Assembly (NCBI GenBank): GCA_037382365.1
Contig: JARRPZ010000080.1
Coordinates: 1-24,702, forward strand
Length of the DNA stretch: 24,702 nucleotides
Source of the DNA: Lentisalinibacter sp037382365
GTDB lineage: Bacteria; Pseudomonadota; Gammaproteobacteria; Steroidobacterales; Woeseiaceae
Direction: 5' to 3'
Position numbers and translations under genes: made by a program. Of the stretch, positions 15,593 to 24,400 are shown piece after piece. How positions within the stretch are numbered: position 1 is the first letter of the stretch; each line of letters opens with the position of its first letter. Below the pieces are notes generated by a model. The model had not been told where the DNA came from. It was given only the letters and a program-made list of their open reading frames with translations, and did not search any database.

Positions 15593-16528
15593 ATGACACG
15601 CAGCTTCGTCCTGTTGATCATCGCGATGACCACGATGTCTGCGGTCATCGCCCGCGCCGCCGATATCGAACGAGGCGAGCGCGTGTTCGAGTCGGTCTGC
15701 GCAACTTGCCACGGCATCACGGGCCGGCCGGACCCGGACAGCCCGGTCGTGCAGGCCTTCGATCCGATGCCGGCCGACCTGTCGGACCCGCTGTTCAACA
15801 GCCGCGAACCGCGGGCGGACTGGTTCATGGTGGTCAAGCACGGCGGCCACGCCATGGGGCTGTCGGCCCAGATGCCCGCACAGGACGCGAACCTGACGGA
15901 CGAGGAAATCGAGAGTGTGGTCGCCTACGTGAAGACGCTCGCCGACACGGCGCCATATCCGCCGGGCGAGATGAATCTCATGCTGCCGGTGCGGACGAAG
16001 AAAGCGTTTCCGGAGGACGAATGGGTCTGGAAGTCCCGCGTGGAGAACCGGGATGGAAGTCCCGCGTGGAGAACCGGGACGGCGACGACGTCTTCCGCAA
16101 CGTGATCGAGTACGAGAAGCGTGTCGGCAAGGCGGGCCAGACCATCCTCGAACTCATACACGAGGACGATGGGGCGGACTCGGAATTCACGGAAGTCGAG
16201 TTCGGCTACAAGCACGCCTTCGCGTGGAGTCTGGAGGAACCAGGGCGAAGTGGAACTCGCCGGCATCGTGCATTACGCGTGGAGTCCCTGGCCGCGCCGC
16301 GTCTTCCCGGCTCTCGAGATGACGGCGACGATCCCGTTCGACGACAACGGCGGCGACGCCGTGCAGTTCACGGCACTCCCCCAGATACGCGTAGGCCTCA
16401 CACGGGGCGGCCACGTGGCGCTGAACTTCGGCCTGGAGTTACCACTCAGCGATCAGGATTACGACACGCGCTATCACCTGACCCTGCTGTGGGATTTCGC
16501 CGACGGCGGTTTCTTCAAGGGCTGGTAG
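15593..16528 (+). pseudogene. Cytochrome c fused to β-barrel-like domain, broken by two indels
   Basis: The intact gene would encode about 302 residues: a signal peptide (1-22), a monohaem cytochrome c domain (CATCH at 36-40, probable axial Met94 in QMPAQ, then LTDEEIESVVAYVKTL), a conserved linker (VRTKKAFPEDE) and a β-strand-rich domain resembling the outer-membrane part of known cytochrome c/barrel proteins. As written, a 26-bp tandem duplication (16028-16079) shifts the frame and translation stops at 16105 after 170 residues. A further +1 shift near 16230-16245 restores the original frame, which then runs to the stop at 16528. The two changes total 27 bases. The ATG follows AAAGAGG. The truncated product would keep the haem domain. 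Real mutation and assembly error are both possible. Confidence 0.75.
16028..16079. repeat. Exact 26-bp tandem duplication inside the cytochrome c gene
   Basis: Positions 16028-16053 and 16054-16079 are identical 26-base units starting TGGAAGTCCC and ending GAACCGGGA. Removing one copy rejoins the reading frame as WKSRVENRDGDDVF. Confidence 0.95.
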
Positions 16529-16531
16529 ACC

Positions 16532-17176
16532 TCAGAACTTCAGCGTCAGACCGGCGGTCACCTGCCACTGGGTGAGCGTGTCGCCTTCGACTTCGATCAG
16601 GCACACGTTCTGCGCCCCGCCGCTCGCACAGAACAGGCTGGAATCGCTGTCCACGAAGCTCGTAAAGGCCCGACCCTCGAGTCGGAACGCGAGGCGATCG
16701 CCCGCGGCGATGCGCACGCCTGCGCCCAGCGAGAGCGAGAAGAATATCTCGTCGTCGAAATCGTTGCCGGCGGTCGCGGAGGGGGCAAAGCGCGACGCGC
16801 CGATGGTCATCACGACGTAGGGTCTGAAGTTGTCGCCCTCCACGATGTAGGTGCCGCCGCCCTGGAAGTAATCGATGTCTACGTCGACGACGGGCACACC
16901 GGCGAACAATTCGGCGCTCGTGAACTCCGTGCTCTGACGTCCGTAATAAAGTTCCCACTGGGTGTCCGAGTCGGCACGGAAATTCGCGACCAATCCCCAG
17001 GCGCCGCCGTCCTCGACGTCCACCTCGCGCTCGTCGGCATCCTCGAAACTGCCGCCGAAGCGGTAACCGGCCTGCGCGGTCAGCTCGATATTTCCCGGCC
17101 GATCCCCGGCCGGCGCAGGTGCCGGCGCCAGCAGGACGAGCAGCGCGGGCAGCAACAGTGCAATTCTCGGGGTCAT
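16532..17176 (-). CDS. Outer-membrane β-barrel protein
   Basis: This 214-residue protein has a Sec signal (about residues 1-23, cut near PAPAG) and a mature chain of alternating hydrophobic strands: IELTAQAGYRFGGSF, QWELYYGRQS, GGGTYIVEGDNFRPYVVMTIGAS, FFSLSLGAGVRI and WQVTAGLTLKF. The terminal Phe is the usual signal for insertion by the BAM complex. Size suggests an eight-stranded OmpA/OmpW-like barrel. Two cysteines (FCASGGAQNVC) near residues 183-192 may form a loop disulfide. Role is unknown. The ATG has a perfect AGGAGG seven bases upstream. The gene converges on the cytochrome/barrel gene with three bases between the ends. Confidence 0.82.
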   Translation of the reverse strand: MTPRIALLLPALLVLLAPAPAPAGDRPGNIELTAQAGYRFGGSFEDADEREVDVEDGGAWGLVANFRADSDTQWELYYGRQSTEFTSAELFAGVPVVDVDIDYFQGGGTYIVEGDNFRPYVVMTIGASRFAPSATAGNDFDDEIFFSLSLGAGVRIAAGDRLAFRLEGRAFTSFVDSDSSLFCASGGAQNVCLIEVEGDTLTQWQVTAGLTLKF

Positions 17177-17229
17177 TAGCGGCCTCCTGTCCGTCGGTGC
17201 GACACGCCTATGGTAGCTTAGCCCGACAC

Positions 17230-17862
17230 GTGCGGAAGGGGTGCGTCATTCGCACAAGTGCGAGACTGGTCGCGGACGTCGGGCTGGCAGGGTTCTGCCT
17301 CGGCTTCGCCCCGCTGGCCAGGAAGGCGGCCCTGACGGCCGGTGCCCAACCCCTGCCACTCGCCGTCGCGAGCACGGGCACTGCCGCCGCCTTCGCGATC
17401 GCGATCCTGGTGGCCGGGGGCTCCGGTTCGCTACGAAAGTCGCTTCCGCGGCGCACCTGGTGGCACGTCCTGGCGGTCGGCGCCATGGGGTCCGGGGCCG
17501 TGGTGCTGCTGAGCGTGCTGGCCATGACCGAGACCACGGCGACGAACCGGAGCCTGTTCCAGTCCATGTATCCCGTGGCGACGGCCATCGCGGCCCGCCT
17601 CCTGCTGGGTGAGAGGCTGCGTTTGGTTGCCTACGCCATCATCGCGGTGATGAGTGCCGGCCTGTTCCTGATGAATACCGGTCCGGGAGGGATCGTCATC
17701 GGCCGGCCGTTCTGGCTGCTCGCCGCGACGCTGCCGCATTCATCGGTCTCGCGCCGGTCATCACCGCCGGCACCGAGTGGCCGTGAGCGGCGCTCCGGTG
17801 CTTTGTCGGTCTGTTATCCTGTTGCCATCACGACATCTTTCCGACGACGTGCGAAATGCTAA
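17230..17862 (+). CDS. Truncated EamA/DMT-family transporter, probably decayed
   Basis: The first 165 or so residues form about five hydrophobic helices of one EamA domain, with the typical LSVLAMTETTATNRSLFQSMYPVATAIAARLLLGERLRL arrangement (GER at 127-129) followed by AYAIIAVMSAGLFLM. Normal family members have about 300 residues and a second EamA repeat, which is absent. From about residue 169 the sequence becomes Ser/Arg/Pro-rich and non-membrane. A hydrophobic continuation (AFIGLAPVITAG) appears instead in another frame, ending at 17786, so a frameshift near 17737 plus loss of the second half is likely. The start is a GTG without a good ribosome site. It is divergent from the OMP gene. 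Substrate is unknown; a functional transporter is doubtful. Confidence 0.55.
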   Translation: MRKGCVIRTSARLVADVGLAGFCLGFAPLARKAALTAGAQPLPLAVASTGTAAAFAIAILVAGGSGSLRKSLPRRTWWHVLAVGAMGSGAVVLLSVLAMTETTATNRSLFQSMYPVATAIAARLLLGERLRLVAYAIIAVMSAGLFLMNTGPGGIVIGRPFWLLAATLPHSSVSRRSSPPAPSGRERRSGALSVCYPVAITTSFRRRAKC

Positions 17863-17875
17863 TCAAAGGGTATCT

Positions 17876-18091
17876 ATGAACCTCGAACACGCACTGGCAG
17901 ATCCCACCAGCGAATTCTCCTCGCCGGAAGCCGTACTCGAGCACGAGGAACTCACGGTGGAGCAGAAAAAGGCGATCCTCGAACGCTGGCGGCAGGACGC
18001 CGAGCTGTTACTACGAGCGGAAGCCGAGAACATGGCCGGCGGCGAGCCGAACATGCTGCATCGGGTCCAGCAGGCGCTGGATCGACTCTGA
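17876..18091 (+). CDS. Conserved 71-residue protein of unknown function
   Basis: This small soluble acidic protein reads FSSPEAVLEHEELTVEQKKAILERW, then QDAELLLRAEAENMAGGEP and a final helix HRVQQALDRL. The pattern (PxxVL, LTxEQKxxILxxWxxDA, AExENMxGG, LxxVxxALxxL) matches a widespread uncharacterised small proteobacterial family that I recognise by pattern only. It is almost wholly helical, with no membrane segment and no cysteine. The ATG at 17876 has AAAGGG upstream; the frame is open to 17777, but that part overlaps the decayed transporter gene and lacks family character. No functional partner is evident. Confidence 0.75.
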   Translation: MNLEHALADPTSEFSSPEAVLEHEELTVEQKKAILERWRQDAELLLRAEAENMAGGEPNMLHRVQQALDRL

Positions 18092-18246
18092 CGAAGGGCC
18101 GGCGTCTCCGGTCCCTGACGCCCTGAGGTCTCGGTATCTCCGCATACCTCCGCCGCTCCGTGCGTCCTAGTGTCGTAAGGGAGACAGACTGACGGAGGAT
18201 AGCGGGTCCGGCCGCGGCCAGCCGGCGGCCGTGACATCGCCTGGCG

Positions 18247-19362
18247 GTGGAAACGTTGACCGATCGCCGAACCCGAGTCGAGCGGCTGCCGGGCCGCATC
18301 ACGCCGGTGCGTGCCGGCGAAGGCCGCAGCATCGTGCTGTTCTTGCTCTTCGCCTCCCTGCTGCTGGTCTGTGCCACGGTCGCCCTCGCCGCCGACGGCC
18401 TGCCGCTCTTCGCCGACGACGCCGTACTGCCGCTGGTGTTCGAGCTCGACTTCGGCGACGTCTGCCGAAACCCGGAAAGCGGCGAGTGCACGCCCGCCGC
18501 CGGCGTCATCCGGGTGACGGACGCCGGGGGTCGCCTCCGCGAGCTGGACGTTAGCTATCGCACCCGCGGTCGATGGCGCCGGGAAACCGGGCACTGCGCC
18601 CTACCGGCGCTCTTCCTGGAGTTCGACGACACGCAGACCGCCGGCACCCCGTTCGCCGGACAGCATACGCTGCCGTTCACGACACATTGCCAGTACCACC
18701 GACCGGAGTACCAGGCGTGGGCCATACTCGAGTATCTGGCTTACCGGTATTACACGCTGGTGACGGAGGCGAGCATCCGGGTCCGGCTCGCCCGGATCGA
18801 ATATCGTGACACCGGTTCCCGTCGCCGGTACACGCGATACGGGTTCTTCTCGGAGCACTTCCGGGATGTCGGCAGGCGCATCGGCGCCGAGTGGCTGGAC
18901 GTGGATAAGATCGACGTCCGGCAGACGGATCCCACCGAACTCGCGGCGCTCTCCGTGTTCCAGTTCATGATCGGTCATCTGGACTGGTCGGCAGCGGAGT
19001 TACACAACACCACGGCCTTCCGTCGGGCCGAAGGGCCGATCGTCGTCGTGCCCTTCGACTTCGACTATGCGGGACTGGTCGATACCGAATACGCCGTGCC
19101 GCCGCGCGGGCTGGGCGTGCACGACGTACGCCAGCGGCGCTACCGCGGATTCTGTCGCGAAGGGATCGACTGGGACGCCCTGTTCACCCGGTTCGCCGAC
19201 CTGCACGAGCCGGTGATCGATCTGCTGCGCGAACAGGAAGGGCTCCGATCGAAAGAGCGGTCACGCGCCGAACACTACCTGGAAGCGTTCTTCGGGACGA
19301 TGGACTCGGAGGCGTTGCGCCGCCGGCAGATCATCGAGGCCTGCCGACCTCTGCCCGACTAG
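18247..19362 (+). CDS. Exported CotH-kinase-like protein (paralog 2)
   Basis: This 371-residue protein has a polar N-terminal stretch, then a hydrophobic signal or anchor (about residues 28-49), then GLPLFADDAVLPLVF, which parallels PLFADDDVLAITL of the 11028-12077 gene. Aligned segments are YRTRGRWRR (104-112), ILEYLAYRY (160-168), FMIGHLDWS (240-248), LHN (252-254) and PFDFDYAGLV (269-278) followed by DTEYAVPP. The Asp of the putative catalytic loop (Asp246) and the Asp-Phe-Asp pair (271-273) are kept, while the Asn of IGNTD in paralog 1 is His here. Kinase or transferase activity is inferred from the motif pattern. The start is GTG. The stop shares its bases with the opposite-strand phosphatase gene (CTAG). 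Confidence 0.68.
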   Translation: METLTDRRTRVERLPGRITPVRAGEGRSIVLFLLFASLLLVCATVALAADGLPLFADDAVLPLVFELDFGDVCRNPESGECTPAAGVIRVTDAGGRLRELDVSYRTRGRWRRETGHCALPALFLEFDDTQTAGTPFAGQHTLPFTTHCQYHRPEYQAWAILEYLAYRYYTLVTEASIRVRLARIEYRDTGSRRRYTRYGFFSEHFRDVGRRIGAEWLDVDKIDVRQTDPTELAALSVFQFMIGHLDWSAAELHNTTAFRRAEGPIVVVPFDFDYAGLVDTEYAVPPRGLGVHDVRQRRYRGFCREGIDWDALFTRFADLHEPVIDLLREQEGLRSKERSRAEHYLEAFFGTMDSEALRRRQIIEACRPLPD

Positions 19363-21233
19363 TCGCCGAAACGACGGAGCAGGTCGTCACGCCGTGACAG
19401 GATGGCATCGACCCGTCGCCCGTCCAGGTAGCCGCCGAGCGCGCTCCGGACTGCGTCCTCGTCGAGGGCGCGGAGCGCCTCCTCCAGCCCGGACGGCAGC
19501 TTGACGGCATCCTCCCGGATGCCGCGAGGCAACTTGCGGTCCCTGCCGAAAGCATCGCCATGGCCGGTGAGCCGCAGCGTCCAGTTGTCCCGGTCGTAGA
19601 CGATATGCGTACCGGCGCGCTGCTTGGCGATCAGCAGATCGAAGGCATACATGAGCTGGAACTGCTCGCCGATCGAACACCAGCCGCCGAAGCCGCTGCC
19701 CGACGCGCTGCGCTCCTGCTCGGTGATCTCGCGGGGCCACATCATCTGCAGCGCGCCGTCGGTATCCTCGATGCGACGGCTCACCGTCGCGGGCACGAGT
19801 TCGGTGCCGAGCAGACGGTCCAGCGCGTAGGCGGCCAGCTCCTCGTCCGCCCCCTCGCGCGCGGGGAAGAAGCGGGCCCGGAATTTCTGATCTCCCAGCT
19901 CGAGGTCCACGTGCCACATGTCCGCGCCCGTGTCACGGTTAACGCCGGTGACCCGCGCATCGCGGAGCGCCGCTTCGAATTCGCCGGCTTCGAGGCCGTA
20001 GACCACGGGCCCGAAACCGGTGAGGGGCGCTTCCCCCGCCGCCGGTCCTTCTTCATAGCGGACACGCAGGTCGCCGCCCTCGACGACCAGCGCCGCCGGC
20101 TTGCCGTCGTAGTAACTCACGAGCATGCCGGTGTCGGTCATCACGACCCGTCCGTCGCGGATGACCCTGACCCGGCGGTCGGTGGTCGGCGTGTGTCCGA
20201 CCACGACGCGGCGGGCGCCGATGGTGGCGAGATAGCGCTCCAGGACCGGCCGTTCCAGGATATCCCTGCAATAGACCGAGCCGCGGTACCAGAACGGGGC
20301 GTCATAGCCGTTGACCGGCGCATCGCTGAGCCGGTTGAAATCCTTCATGAGCTCGAGCGTCCTGCCGTTGCCCTGGATCTTCTCACAGGCGAGTGCCCGT
20401 TCCTCGATGCAGCGGGAGGGATCTTCGACGATTTCGTCGCTGATAACGTCGTCGGCACTCTGCGGTTCGTCGTCCGGCAGTGCGCCGGTGGCGACCAGTT
20501 CCCGCCAGACCTGGAGGTAGCGCGCCAGGTCGCGGCTGAAGGTGTTGTTCAGTTCCGCGAGACTCCAGTCGGCCGTCTGTGCAGGCAGCCCGCCATGCAC
20601 GTACGCGGTGTCGTTGATGACGATCAGTACGGGCAGGGTGAGCAGCCAGCGGCCGTAACGCCCGTCCGGCCGGAATGCGGCACGATGGGCGAAGTAGCCG
20701 GGGGGATACCGTTTGTCGAACGCGGCGGTCAGTTCCTCCGCGCTCATGCCGGGGTTGGCGGCGGCGAACCGGGCGCGCACCGCTGCACGGGTGGCGGGGG
20801 ACTCGTCGTCAGCGAACGCGGCGTACTCCTCCGTTGCCACATATCTCAGATCGCCGACCAGATTCATGTGCTCGTGATTGCCGAGTACCACGTGCACGCG
20901 GCCGCCGGCGGCCTGCGCTTCGTCCTGCAGACGCATGAGCAGATCCATGACGTCACGGGATCGTGGCCCGCGATCGAGGAGGTCTCCGAGGCTGACCAGA
21001 TGGGTGCGTCCGCCGGACCAGGCGAGGGCGTCGTCCACCACGCCGGTCTGCCGGAGCAGGGTCACCAGGTGTTCGTAGGCGCCGTGGACGTCCGGAACGA
21101 CCACGACCCGCTCGATGCCGCTCCATTGCCAGGCATCCTGTCCGCCGCCGGCGGTCTGGCCGCGCGCGCCGGATGCGAGCAGCAGGGCGGCAGCGAACAA
21201 CAGCGGCAGTGTGAGGATCGATCGAATGCGCAT
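19359..21233 (-). CDS. Exported metallophosphoesterase with degenerate kinase-like C-terminal domain
   Basis: This 624-residue protein has a Sec signal (about residues 1-25). Residues about 40-385 are a calcineurin-like, Shewanella-type phosphatase domain with all metal motifs: DVHG (48-51), GDLLDRG (83-89), GNHE (118-121), VHGG (212-215) and GHTPT (346-350). Residues about 430-624 resemble the PI3/4-kinase/Fam20-like fold: FRARFFP (451-457), DEELAAYALDRLLGTELVPATV (463-484), GALQMMW and LLIAKQRAGTHIVYD (533-547), then LTGHGDAFG (555-563). The expected Asp-Arg-His and Ile-Asp-His residues are missing, so this part looks like a pseudokinase. A periplasmic phosphatase whose target or regulation involves that domain is inferred. 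It is convergent with CotH-like paralog 2, sharing CTAG at the ends. Confidence 0.8.
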   Translation of the reverse strand: MRIRSILTLPLLFAAALLLASGARGQTAGGGQDAWQWSGIERVVVVPDVHGAYEHLVTLLRQTGVVDDALAWSGGRTHLVSLGDLLDRGPRSRDVMDLLMRLQDEAQAAGGRVHVVLGNHEHMNLVGDLRYVATEEYAAFADDESPATRAAVRARFAAANPGMSAEELTAAFDKRYPPGYFAHRAAFRPDGRYGRWLLTLPVLIVINDTAYVHGGLPAQTADWSLAELNNTFSRDLARYLQVWRELVATGALPDDEPQSADDVISDEIVEDPSRCIEERALACEKIQGNGRTLELMKDFNRLSDAPVNGYDAPFWYRGSVYCRDILERPVLERYLATIGARRVVVGHTPTTDRRVRVIRDGRVVMTDTGMLVSYYDGKPAALVVEGGDLRVRYEEGPAAGEAPLTGFGPVVYGLEAGEFEAALRDARVTGVNRDTGADMWHVDLELGDQKFRARFFPAREGADEELAAYALDRLLGTELVPATVSRRIEDTDGALQMMWPREITEQERSASGSGFGGWCSIGEQFQLMYAFDLLIAKQRAGTHIVYDRDNWTLRLTGHGDAFGRDRKLPRGIREDAVKLPSGLEEALRALDEDAVRSALGGYLDGRRVDAILSRRDDLLRRFGD

Positions 21234-21489
21234 GCCGGTCCCCCGGATTGCAGGCCGGCCGTCAGGATAGCACCGACCACGGCAGCGGTCGTCGGCGTCT
21301 GCGCGTCAGCGCCGGCGCAGCGCGCGTGCCCCCTCGCTGATGACCAGTGGCGGGATCGCGACGGCGCGTGCCATCATAGCGGGCAGACTGGGGAGAAGGA
21401 TCCCGGAGATCATAGTGTCCGTTCTGCATGCGCCGACACGGCGTGCCGGCGCTGCCGTGCCGCAGTGTCGACCAGCCAGCGCCCGGCTG

Positions 21490-24400
21490 ATGACGCGGGT
21501 CGCGACCGGCACCCTCGCCCTGCTGACGGCAATGGTCGGTCTGGCGCAGGAGCCTGCCGCCCGGGGCGACTCCGGCGCTGCGGCCGTCACGGCACCGATG
21601 GTCCGGTCCCGCCTCGAGCAGATCGAGACCTCCTCCGCTCATTCGGACGAAGTCCGGACGGAGGCGGTCGACCTGTATCGTCAGGCCCTGGCCAACCTGG
21701 AGGCCGCGGACGCTCACCGGGCTGCGGCAACCCGTTTCGAGCAGGCGCGTGTGGCGGCGCCGCAGCAGACCGAGGAGATACGCCGGGAACTCGCCGCCCA
21801 GGCCGACGCTGATCCTCTGGAGGGACTCGGTGCCGACGTCCGGTCGACGGCCACGGATATCGAGCAGCAGCTGCAGGAGGAGCGCGCCGCAGTGGCGAAG
21901 GCGCAATCCTCCCTCGCCGAACTCGAGCAGAAACTGACTGCGGCGGAGACGAGGCCTCAGGCTATCCGCCAGCGACAGAGTACGATCGCGCAGCGGGTGC
22001 GCGAACTCTCGTCGCAGATCGCCGAGGCTCCGTCCGACGACGCTGCGGACATCGTCACCGAAGCCGCGGCCTGGGCCCGTCAGACGGCGTTGCAGGCGCT
22101 CACGGACGAGACGCGGAAACTCGACCAGGAACTCCTCAGCCAGCCGGTCAGAGTCGCTCTGCTGGAGGCGCAGCGGGATGCCGCCACGCGGGACCTGGAA
22201 CGCGGCCAGGCCCGGGTCGCCCGGCTGCAGACGCTGCTCGGTGAGCGCCGGCGCAGCGAGACGGAGCGGGTCATCGCCGAGGTGGACGGGTCGCCCGGCT
22301 GCAGACGCTGCTCGGTGAGCGCCGGCGCAGCGAGACGGAGCGGGTCATCGCCGAGGTGGATCCGGCCGTGCTCGGGGAAGCGGCCGACAATCCCCTGGTG
22401 CAGCAGTTCGTCGGCACCAATCAGGCGCTCGCCGAAGAGCTCAGGCAAGTCATCGGCGAACTGGATCGGGTACTTGCGGCCAGCAAGGATGCGGAGCGCA
22501 CGCTCGCTTCCCTGCAACGTCGCTACCAGAGTGCCCAGCAGAAGATCGACGTCGCGGGTTTCAGCCCCGCCCTCGGCCGCTACCTCATGGGCGAACGCCG
22601 TGAACTGCCCGACGTCAGTGAATACCGGAAGGAGTCGCGCGAACGGGAAGAGCTGATCGCCGAGGCCGGGCTGCGCGACATCCGTCTGGAGGAGATGTGG
22701 GAGGAATACCGGGACGCGGACGAGCGGGTGGGGCAGCTGCTGGCGAGCCTGCCCGCGGAGCAGGTGGGGCAGGCGGAGCAGCTGCGTGAGCCACTGACAC
22801 TCCTGGTGCAGACCCGCCAGGATCTGCTGCGCCAGTTGATGGAGATCAACAAGGATTATCTCCGCCAGCTGTCCGAGTACGAATACACGGAACAGCAACT
22901 CTTCCAGCTGGCGGCCGAATATGATGCGTTCATCGCCGAACGCTCCCTGCTGATACGCACCCGGCCCGCGCTCACACCGGCGCAGCTGCTGGGCGTGCCG
23001 GAGGATGTCACCAATTTGCTGCAACCGGGCCGCTGGCTGGACGCGCTGCAGGTATTCCTGGACCGCCTGACCCGTTCGCCGCTGCTGATGCTGGGCGTGC
23101 TCGGGGTGCTTGCATTCTGGTGGAAACTCGGAGCACTCCGCGAGGCGCTGCATGCCACCTCCGAACACGTGGGCAAGCCTTCCCAGGACCGTTTTACCTA
23201 TACCCTGCGCGCGGTATTCATTACGTTGCTGATAACGCTGCCCTGGCCGTTGCTGGCGTTCGTGACCGGTTACGAGCTCACAAACTCCTGGGAGGCGACC
23301 GCATCGTCCCGCGCCGTAGGCCGGGCGCTGCTGCGGACCGCGCCGCTTTTGTTCTTCCTGCGCTTCTTCCGCGTGCTGTGCATGCCCGGCGGTGTCGCGG
23401 AAGGCCATTTCCGCTGGTCGCCCGAGGGTCTCTCGCGCCTGCGCCGGCAGATGGATCTCCTCATGTTCACCCTGTTCCTGCCGGCATTCGTCCTGATCGT
23501 CTCGGCTCGGTTCGCCGAGCCGAAGGACGCGGGTGCGCTGAACCAGATCCTGTTCCTCGTGCTCGTGATCGGGCTGATGTACTTCCTCTATCGTCTGCTG
23601 ACGCCGCGCGGCGGCATCGTACAAGCCTTGCGGCGTCGCGGGGCGACGGAAGACGTGCTGCCATGGCCCTGGTTCTGGCTGGCGCTGTCCATGCTTATCC
23701 CGGCCGGTCTGGGCGTCATGGCGTGGCTGGGATTCATGTACTCCGCGGGAAGCCTGCTCGGCAAGCTGATCAACAGCATGTGGCTGGTATTCGGGCTCGT
23801 ATTCCTGCGTGAACTGATCATCCGCTGGCTGCTCGTGCTGCGCCGCCGCCTGTTGCTGCGTGAGGCCCTGGAGCGGCGGGAAGCCGCCCGTGCTGCCAAA
23901 GAGTCCGGCGCGGGAGAAGACTCGCCCGTCGAGGAGATCGCTGCCGTCGCCGCCGAGCCGGTCGGCGACATCGTCTCGCTCGACGCCGATACCCGCAAAC
24001 TCCTTAACGTCTCGCTGGTGGTCATCGCGCTGCTCGGGCTGAGTGGCATCTGGTCGGACGTGCTCCCGGCGATCGGCCTGTTCAGTGACGTGACACTCTG
24101 GCAGTCGGTGCAGAATGTCGGCGGGGAACAGCAGGTGACAGCGGTGACCCTGGCTGATCTCCTGATCGCCGTCCTGGTCATTGCGCTCACGGTCGTCGCC
24201 GCCCGGAATCTGCCGTCCCTGCTGGACATCCTGCTGCGTCAGCGCCCGGGCATCACGCCGGGAAGCCGGCTCGCGTTCGCGACGCTCGCGCGCTACACGA
24301 TCGCGACGATCGGTCTGGCCTACGTCCTGGCGACCATCGGCCTGGACTGGTCGAAGCTGCAGTGGCTGGTCGCGGCACTCGGTGTGGGTATCGGTTTCGG

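Noticed and set aside
18133..18148. GGTAT-CTCCGC-ATACC inverted repeat upstream of CotH-like paralog 2
   Set aside because: The stem is only five base pairs, with no T run or promoter spacing to support a terminator or operator.
19560..21812. Open frame of about 750 codons on the plus strand
   Set aside because: It is antisense to the metallophosphoesterase gene, whose catalytic motifs are all present on the minus strand.
22080..23624. Open frame of about 514 codons on the minus strand
   Set aside because: It is antisense to the mscK-like gene and is low-complexity Gln/Arg/His-rich, typical of a shadow frame.
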